In this document: positions 1 through 8,500 of the stretch, one piece after another
Numbering within the stretch: position 1 is the first letter of the stretch
How the letters are laid out: each line of letters begins with the position of its first letter
Origin: Magnetococcales bacterium
GTDB taxonomy: Bacteria > Pseudomonadota > Magnetococcia > Magnetococcales > UBA8363
DNA length: 29,965 nt
NCBI GenBank assembly: GCA_015232865.1
Contig: JADFYU010000028.1
Location: 1 to 29,965, forward strand
Direction of reading: 5' to 3'
Made by a program: the position numbers and the translations under genes
The notes under the pieces: generated by a model
The model's input: only the letters and a program-made list of their open reading frames with translations
What the model was told of the DNA's origin: nothing
Databases searched by the model: none

Positions 1-2196
1 AATGATGACGGGGTTTCTGACGCTAATGCGGATGAGAATAGCCAGGAAAAGGAGGAGGTTTACACCATTACCGTCACGGAAATGTCGGTACAAGACCTGC
101 TTTTTGCCTTGGCTCGCGATGCCAATAAAAATATTGACGTCTACCCCGGAATAACCGGTCGAGTCACACTCAGCGCCATTGATCAAACATTACCGCAAAT
201 TTTAGACCGGATTGCCAATCAGGTGGCCATTCGTTATGAAATCAATGACGGAACCATCATCGTCTCTCCAGATCGGGCCTATCTGAAGATCTATGAGATT
301 GATTACATCAATATTCAACGCTCTTCAAAAAGCAGTAACAAGGTTTCAACGCGATTGTCGACAGCCAATTTGAACTCATCCTCCGATTTAAATTTATCCG
401 ATGATTCCAATCTGTCGACCTCCAACCTGGATACCTCCACCACCAACCAATTTTGGCAGACGCTGACGGGTAATATCCATTTAATCCTGAATCCGAACGC
501 CAGCTCTTCCAGTGATGTGTCCATTCCCTCCTCCTCTTTGTCGGCTGAGAGCGGAGATCTGCTGACCGCTATTCCTGGGGGTTTGAGCGAGAGCTCCTTG
601 AATAACAATTCTGGATCAACAACGGGCAAAAGCGGTGTTGTGGCCGTCAACCCGGAAGCGGGGCAAATCTCTATTTTTGCCTCATCCAGTCAACATGAGC
701 GCATCCAAGCTCTTCTGGATTCCATCATGGGCAGCGTTCATCGGCAGGTGATGATTGAATCGACCGTTGTTGAGGTTGAACTCAACGATCAATTCCAGGA
801 AGGTGTGGATTGGGATATCATGTTCAACTCCGCTGCCGACATCGGAATCAAAGGTATTTTTTCGAAGGGAGAGTTTTTCACCCTTGGCCGAGATCCAAGC
901 CCAGTCAGCTCAGTGACCTCGAACAAGGCCATCCGGGCCGCCATCAAGGTGTTGGAAACATTCGGTAATACCAAGGTGCTTTCCAGCCCGAAAATCATGG
1001 CTCTGAACAATCAACCCGCTCTATTGAAAGTGGTGCAAAACAAGGTGTTTTTCACCTTGGAATCCAGCGCCACCAACACCACCACCACCGGTGTCGATCA
1101 GCAGACGGCCCAGATTCCGGTATTCAACACCAAAATTCACACGGTTCCCGTGGGTCTGATCATGAACGTCACCCCGCAAATTTCCAAAGATGGCGTCGTC
1201 ACCCTGAATGTCCGTCCGACCATTACCCGTATTGTTTCCGAGGTCAACGATCCCAACCCGGCTCTACAAGCCAACCAGTTGACGACCGGTATCTCAACAT
1301 CAATCGAAAACATGATTCCAGAGATAGAGGTCAAGGAGATGGAGACCATCATGCGCATTCACAGCGGCCAGGTGGCGGTGATGGGTGGTTTGATGCAGGA
1401 TGAAATCGTCAATGAAAGCAACGGACTGCCTGGTCTTGGTCGAATCCCCGGATTGGGCACTTTGTTCAGCCATAAAGATCGGTCGGTAAAAAAGAGCGAG
1501 TTGGTGATCTTCTTACGTCCGGTCATCATCGGTCATGACAACCCCAGAAACAACAGGATGATCGCCAAGAATTCAACCAAACATCTCTCGACCAACACCG
1601 CTGGCACGCCCGCACACCAGCAGGCTGTACCCCGTGAAGATCTGGCACCCGTTCCAACCCAGCAACCGGTTGCTGCCCCGGCCAACCTGCCGGTTGCCAG
1701 CCCACCGATGGCACCGACGACCCAGGGCGGCGGCTCCTACCTGGACTTCACCTCCTCACAGGGGTTCAACCAGCCTGTTCCGGCCCGCCTGCCAGCTGAG
1801 CAGCCCGAACAACCGTCTGCGCCGAGGAACTATGGCGAATTAGCCCCAACACCACAGCAACAAACCCGAGCACCGGCCACGATGGGTAACCAGCCCTATT
1901 ATCAGCAGGCGTCGATGACACAACCCTCAACTCCGCTACCGGCGGCTTACGCTCCACAACAACAGATGGGCTACTTTGTCGATCTCGGCTCTTATCTGGA
2001 ACGGACCCACGCCAACGATGTCCAGCGGAAAATCAATGCCATCGGCCTGCCCATTCAGCAAGAGTCGGCATTGGTCCAGGGACAGACCTATCAGCGGGTC
2101 CGCTCCGGCCCCTTCCCCAGCCAGGAGGCTGCCAGCCAGGCTATGGCAAAAATTACCAACTACACCGGTATTCAAGCCCGCGTAGCCCGATTCTAG
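1..2196 (+). CDS. MshL/PilQ-type outer-membrane secretin with C-terminal SPOR domain (5' partial)
   Basis: The frame is open from the first base of the window, so the true start lies upstream; 731 residues are visible. In order: an STN/N0-like domain just after the first visible Met (nt ~82-270); a long Ser/Asn/Thr-rich insertion (nt ~320-640); an N1-like strand region; and the secretin core (nt ~740-1545), with the family's LSSPKIMALNNQPA segment, the GQVAVMGGLMQ segment, and the closing GLGRIPGLGTLF followed by SELVIFLRPVI. A Pro/Gln/Ala-rich linker (nt ~1560-1960) leads to a SPOR-like domain at the very C-terminus (nt ~1965-2193; starts GYFVDLGSYLERTHANDVQR, then a YQRVRSGPFPSQEAA strand-helix). 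Secretins form outer-membrane gates for type IV pili, MSHA pili or type II secretion, and SPOR domains bind denuded peptidoglycan glycans. MshL is the closest family by architecture, but no msh neighbour is visible, so the assembled machine is not identified. A terminator follows directly. Confidence 0.88.
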   Translation, partial: NDDGVSDANADENSQEKEEVYTITVTEMSVQDLLFALARDANKNIDVYPGITGRVTLSAIDQTLPQILDRIANQVAIRYEINDGTIIVSPDRAYLKIYEIDYINIQRSSKSSNKVSTRLSTANLNSSSDLNLSDDSNLSTSNLDTSTTNQFWQTLTGNIHLILNPNASSSSDVSIPSSSLSAESGDLLTAIPGGLSESSLNNNSGSTTGKSGVVAVNPEAGQISIFASSSQHERIQALLDSIMGSVHRQVMIESTVVEVELNDQFQEGVDWDIMFNSAADIGIKGIFSKGEFFTLGRDPSPVSSVTSNKAIRAAIKVLETFGNTKVLSSPKIMALNNQPALLKVVQNKVFFTLESSATNTTTTGVDQQTAQIPVFNTKIHTVPVGLIMNVTPQISKDGVVTLNVRPTITRIVSEVNDPNPALQANQLTTGISTSIENMIPEIEVKEMETIMRIHSGQVAVMGGLMQDEIVNESNGLPGLGRIPGLGTLFSHKDRSVKKSELVIFLRPVIIGHDNPRNNRMIAKNSTKHLSTNTAGTPAHQQAVPREDLAPVPTQQPVAAPANLPVASPPMAPTTQGGGSYLDFTSSQGFNQPVPARLPAEQPEQPSAPRNYGELAPTPQQQTRAPATMGNQPYYQQASMTQPSTPLPAAYAPQQQMGYFVDLGSYLERTHANDVQRKINAIGLPIQQESALVQGQTYQRVRSGPFPSQEAASQAMAKITNYTGIQARVARF

Positions 2197-2515
2197 ACTG
2201 TTACAAAGCCGCAAATCGTTACACAAACCCTTTTTTTCGCCCTGGCAGATTCTCTGCCAGGGTTTTTTTTTACTCTTTCAAACTCGGGCAGGACTATGTT
2301 TTTTCATAAAATTCAAGGCATTAAATGATTTTTATGACATATTTTTCTGAGCCTTTCAAGAAGTTACCATTTTTTACCGAAGAGTATTAGGAATTATCCC
2401 CACTTCCGGTATACTATTGGAAGGTAGATTGGCGGGATTGCGCTGATCATCTCAAAATGGGATTTTTTTCCAAAGTTCGTACATTTCGTTCTTAGGGCAT
2501 TGAGGGTCGTAAACC
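2197..2515. other. Intergenic region between the secretin and the giant FecR gene
   Basis: This 319-base stretch holds the secretin terminator and then about 240 AT-rich bases. A TATACT hexamer at 2410-2415 is a candidate -10 box for the giant gene, but the hexamer 17 bases upstream (TTAGGA) is a poor -35, so the promoter is uncertain. A Shine-Dalgarno-like GAGGG at 2502-2506 sits 9 bases before the ATG at 2516. No RNA gene or small ORF is evident. Confidence 0.5.
2240..2271 (+). terminator. Rho-independent terminator after the secretin gene
   Basis: A perfect 10-bp stem (2240-2249 with 2253-2262) closes a 3-nt loop and is followed immediately by nine T residues (2263-2271). It lies 43 bases past the secretin stop codon. 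It separates the secretin transcript from the giant gene downstream. Confidence 0.93.
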
Positions 2516-5500
2516 ATGGGCAACCTTTTTCAAAACAAATGGTTCATCGCCATTTTACTTCTGACCGGGATCACCGTTGCCGGGGGATACCTGCTTTTGG
2601 CACCAGAAGGGGAGAAAAAACAGTCCTCCATCGCTCAAGCGTTTCAAAACAGAGCACCCCAGCCGCAACGGGCACTCCAACCCACGACCATGGCAACGGA
2701 TCAAAACAGCGACCAGGCTTCCCTCTCCGTTCAAACGGTCAGCCAATCCATTGACCAGCGGGAAGTGGTCGCCCTGGTAACCCAGGTCAAGGGGCTGGTT
2801 TTTGCCCAGTTTGGGGAAGACAAAAGAACCCTGACCCTCGGTGCGCCTATTTTTCAGGGCGACAAACTGATCACCGGCAAAAATGGCCGGTTAATCCTGA
2901 AAATGCACGACGATGCGGTGATTGCCCTTGGTGCTGACAGTGAATTTTTAATTCAGCAGTATCAATATTCCCACCCGAAGAAAAGCGGCAAGGGACTGTT
3001 CGAGATGAGCAAGGGGCTGCTCAAGTTTACCTCCGGCAAACTGGCTCAACTCAAAGACCGACCCTTCCACATCATCACATCCGTTGCGACCATGGGTGTT
3101 CGAGGCACCGAGGGGTTCATCAGTCTATCCGGCCCAACCGAGGATCAAGAGTTGGAGGTTGTCACCTTGAAGAAAGAGGTGGTGGTCTGGCTGGAAAAAC
3201 CGGAGAAAAATCTTGGCTCATCCAATGGCCGGTTCTATTTTGCCCTGCCCACCCTGCTCTCTTCCGCCCAGGCGGCAGATCTGACCCAGGAACCAACCTC
3301 GGTCAAGAAAAACCAATCTTTGACGGCCAGCACGACCCGAGGCTCGTCCGTTCAGTCGGCCTCTCGCGAGCAGCTGAAAAAGGCGTTCACCTCAACGGTG
3401 ATCAAACCCCTGGATGAGACGGCCAAGCAACAGATTATCGATCAAGTCGCCCAATCTCTGGTCGAAGCCGGAACAGCCGCAACCGTGGAAGAGGCCCGTG
3501 CCATCTTGGAAAAAACGCCGGATGCCGTTGCCGTACTGATTGAGGCCGCCGAAGAAAAGTTGCTTGAGCAGGTCGCCAACACCGTGGAAGAGGCTCTGAT
3601 CAGAGAGGAGAACATTCAATCTCTGGAGGAGGAGTTCAAGGCGGCGGTCGGTGAACAGGCCTACGCCAAAATTCAGGAGGCCAGGCAGAATCAACAAGAG
3701 GCGGAGGAGCAACTCGCCGAAGAGACCAGAACCGAACTGGAAGCCGCCGTGGGAGATCCTGAGCTGGTCGATCGGGTTCTGGAGATCGCCGAGCAGAAAC
3801 AACAAGCCCTCCTGGAGTCCGACGAGCAGGCCAAAACCAGGCTAGAAGCCCAGATTGGTGCCGACAAGGCAGACGATGTGCTGGCCATAGAAGCGGAACA
3901 AACGGCTCAACAGCAGGCCCTAAAGGAAAGATCAGACAAGCAGATCAACGAGGTTCTGGCTGGAGACGCCAACTTGGTGGAAACGGTAAAACAGGCCCAA
4001 CAACTGGCCAATAAAGGTGCCTCCGATGCAGAGTTACTGGCTTCTCTGGAACAAAGCCTGCCCAAAGAACAGGCTGAAAAAGTTCTCGACATCTTCCGTG
4101 AAGCGCAGACGCAAGCCCAAAACATTGATCAGCAGGCCAAGCAAAAAATTCAGGCAGTGGTCCCTCCTGAGCAGTTGGAGGCAACCCAAGCCATTCTGAC
4201 CGAAAAACAGATAACCAACCAAAACACCGAGCAGAAAACCGAACAGGCCTTGAAAGAGACCCTGCCAGCTCCCGCAGCTCAACAGGTATTGGGAACCCTC
4301 GACAAACAGGCCAAAAAAAACCAGGAGCTTGTAGCAAAATCCGCAATTAAACAATCGGAAGCGATTCCGGCAGCCGCTCAAGAGGTGGTACGACAGATTC
4401 AACAACAGCAGTCCGAGCTGAAAAAAGGGCCGAGCCTGGATCAACTGACTTCTACCGAGACAGCGTCAGCGATTATGAGCGCAGTCAGGGCTGAACTGAA
4501 CGAACAGATCGAACAGTTCAGTCAGGAGGTCAAAACCGCTGTTGAAAACAACAAAACCCTGGAAGAGGCTCTTCAGGAAAAAGCCCAGGCCTGGGCTGAC
4601 TCTAAAACAAAAGAAGCGGCCGAAATGGGGGTTGATCTGGCTGAGGCCGACCAAGCGGCAAAAGAGGCGGCAAAACAGGCTGTCATACCAAAAGAGCTGA
4701 CCAAAGCGACCGAAAAAGAGAAAGAAAAAAAAGAAAAGAAAGACCAGGGTGGTGCCGTCATCGATGACGTCGGTGTCGAACAGATCGACGATACCCCAGC
4801 TGAAGACACCCCTTCGCAATCCCCAACCACCGGAGGAACCCCTGCCGGGACCGCGACCGATCCGGACGGCCTGTCGAGCGGCTCGGCAAGCGATAGCAGC
4901 AGCCCCAATCCCATCGACACCAGCAACACGACGGACAACACCGACGACAACATCCCCACCTGGTCTGCTGCAAATGTGCTGCGTAACGTTTCACCGGTTT
5001 TGGCCGATACCACCTTTACCGTCAACGAGAACAACGCGGCCAATACGGTGGTTGGGACCTTGTCCGCCACCGATACCAATAGCGACGACCTGTTGAGTTA
5101 TAGTATTTCCGAAGATACCTCCGGTCTGTTTACCATCGGCAGCAGCTCCGGGACCATCACCATCTTGGAGGCCGATGTCCTGGATTATGAGACAACTGCC
5201 GTCTATAACCTCACGGTGGCCGTCAGTGACAATTATGTCAACGCGCTTGGCGAGGCCGATCCCGGCATCACCTCGGCGACCATCACCATCAAAGTCGGCA
5301 ACCTGAACGAAACACCGACCGTAGCCGCCTCCTCGACCCAGACCGTTCTGGAAGATACGGCCACCAATCTGGACGATATCGTCGTTGCCGACCCGGATAT
5401 CGGCACCCTCTCCACCAATACGCTGGTCGTTACCCTGGAGATGTCCAACGGCACCATCACCGCCGGTAGCACGACGGGGCTGACGGTTACCGGCAACAGT

Positions 5501-8500
5501 TCCAACGCCCTCTCCCTGACCGGTACGCCCACCGATCTGAATATTGCACTGACAAAACTCTATTATACCGGTGATGAAAACTTTGCCGGAACCGACACCT
5601 TGGATATCACCGTCACCGATACCGACAAGAAAACACCTCTTAAAACGGCCACGTCCATGACGCTAACCGTCGAAGCGGTCAACGATCAGCCCAGTTTCAG
5701 CCTAAGCTCGACCCAGAAGACCCTCTCGGAAGATGCCGGCGACCAGAGTTACAGCTTTTTTGCTACCGATCTGGCCGCCAATGGCGGCAGCGACGAGGCG
5801 GATCAAACCTTCAGCTTTACTGTCAGCAACGACAATACCGAACTATTTGCCAGCCAGCCGACCATGGACAGTTCCGGCAACCTGACTTTTACTCCGGCTG
5901 ACGACGCCTTTGGTACGGCGGTTTTGACCATCACCCTGACCGATAGCGGCGGCACCGATAACGAGGGGGTTGACACCACGGACGCGCAGAGTGTGACCAT
6001 CACGATTGAGCCGGTCGCTGACACTCCGACCATCACCGAGGCCGGTGAAACCAGCGAAGAGGTTCAAACCAGCTCCGGGCTGGTGATCTCAAGAAATGCC
6101 AATGATGGGGAGGAGGTCAGCCACTTCCAGATCACCAATATCACCAACGGAACCCTCTATCAAAACAATGGCCTGACCGCCATTTCCGATGGAGACTTTA
6201 TAACCTACGCCCAAGCCAGTGCCGGTCTGAAGTTTACCCCCGACGACAATCTCAACAGCAGCAACAGCAGCTTTTATTTTACCATCCAGTCCGCACTCTC
6301 TGCCAATGATTCTGACTTGGGCGGCGATCGGGTCACCGCCGCAATTCCAACAGTTTATGCGGTCAACGATCAGCCCAGCTTCAGCCTGAGTTCGACCGAG
6401 GAGACCCTGTCGGAAGATGCCGGAAGCCAAACCTACAGCTCTTTTGCCACCGATCTGGCTGCCAATGGCGGTAGTGACGAAGCGGATCAAACCTTCAGCT
6501 TTACCGTCAGCAACGACAATACCGAACTGTTCGCCGTCCAACCGGCTTTGGATGCTTCCGGCAACCTGACTTTTACTCCGGCTGACAACGCTTTTGGTAC
6601 AGCGATTCTAACCATGACCCTGACCGATAGCGGCGGAACCGATTATGACGGCGTTGACACCTCCGTCGAACAGACGGTGACGGTAACCATCGATCCGGTG
6701 GCCGACACACCGTCCATTACCGAGGCTGGCGAGACCAACGAGGAGACCCAGACCAGCTCTGGCCTGGTCATCAGCCGCAACGTCAACGATGGTGAGGAGG
6801 TCACCCACTTCCAGATTACCAGCATCAGCAACGGCACCCTCTATCAGAATGACGGTACGACCGCCATTTCCGACGGCGATTTCATCACCTATGCCCAAGG
6901 CAGCGCCGGTTTGAAATTTACTCCAGACGACAATCTCAACAGCCTCACCGGCAGCTTTGGTTTTATCATCCAAGCCTCTGTTTCCAGTCAGGAAACCGGG
7001 CTTGGCGGCGATCGGGTCAATGCCTTTATTCCAACCGTCAACGCCGTCAACGACCAGCCCAGCTTCATCCTCGGTTCGACCGCCGAAGCTGTCGCAGAAG
7101 ATGCGGGGGATTTGACCTATAGTGGATTTGTTACCGACCTGGCTGCCAATGGCGGCAGTGACGAAACCGGGCAAACCTTCAGCTTCAGTGTCAGCAACGA
7201 CAACACCGAACTGTTTTCCAGCCAACCGGCCATCGACAGTTCCGGCACCCTGACCTTTACACCGGCCGACAACGCCTTTGGCACGGCGATTTTGACCATC
7301 ACCATAACCGATAGCGGTGGCACCGATTATGACGGAATTGACACTTCCGGCGAACAGACCGTCACCCTGACCATCAACCCGGTCGCCGACACGCCCTCTA
7401 TCACCGAAGGCGACTCGACCCTGGAAGATACCCAAACCAGCTCCGGCCTGGTCATCAGCCGCAGCAGCGACGACGGTGAGGAGGTCACCCACTTCCAGAT
7501 CACCAGCATCAGCAACGGCACCCTCTATCAAAACGACGGAACAACGGCCATTTCCGACGGCGACTTCATCACCTACGCCCAAGGCAGTGCCGGACTGAAA
7601 TTTACCCCGGACTTAAACCTGAACAGCGAAACCAGCAGCTTTGGTTTTATAATCCAGGCCGCTCTCTCCGACAGTGCAACCGACCTGGGCGGAGATCAAG
7701 TCACCGCCTCTATTCCAACGGTTACCGCCGTCAACGACCAACCCAGCTTTATTCTCACCTCCAGCACGGTTTCAGTACTGGAAGATAGTGGCGACTACAG
7801 CGATATCGATTTCTTCTCGACGACCGATAGCGGCGGCAGTACCGATGAGACCAGCAGCCAGACGTTTGCCTATGACGTCACCAATGACAACAACGCCCTG
7901 TTTGCCACTCAACCGGCCATCGATTCGACCGGCACCCTCACCTTTACCCCGGCCGACAACGCCTTTGGCTCAGCGCAAGTCAGTATCACCCAGATCGACA
8001 GTGGCGGAACCGATAACGGCGGCATCGACACTTCAGAGACGCAAACCGTCACTCTGACCGTCGTTCCGGTGGCCGACACCCCCGCCATTACCGATGGTGG
8101 AGAGACTCTGGAGGATACCCAGACCACATCCGGTCTTGTCATCAGTCGCAACAGCAATGACAGCGACGAGGTGACCCATTTTCAAATCACCAACATCACC
8201 AACGGAACCCTCTATCAAAACGACGGGGTTACCACCATCTCCGAAGGGACGTTCATCACCTTTGCCGAGGGTAACGCCGGATTGAAATTCACCCCCGGCA
8301 CCGACATGAACGATGTCAATCACACCTTCAGCTTTGATATTCAAGCAGCCACCTCCGACTCCACAGCGGATTTGGGCGGCGATCTGGTCATGGGACTCAT
8401 TTCAACGGTTACCGCCGTCAACGATCAACCCAGTTTTGAACTGACCAGCACCACTCTCAGCGTCGATGAAGATAGCGGGGCCTATACCGGCAGCAGCTTT

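Noticed and set aside
2429..2443. TTGGC...TTGCG resembling a sigma-54 promoter
   Set aside because: The GG and GC elements are 7 bases apart, whereas sigma-54 promoters need about 10.
6608..7582. 324-codon open frame on the minus strand inside the giant gene
   Set aside because: It is antisense to the tandem repeats and its Gly/Val-rich product simply mirrors their period. It has no ribosome site, and the forward frame has clear domains.
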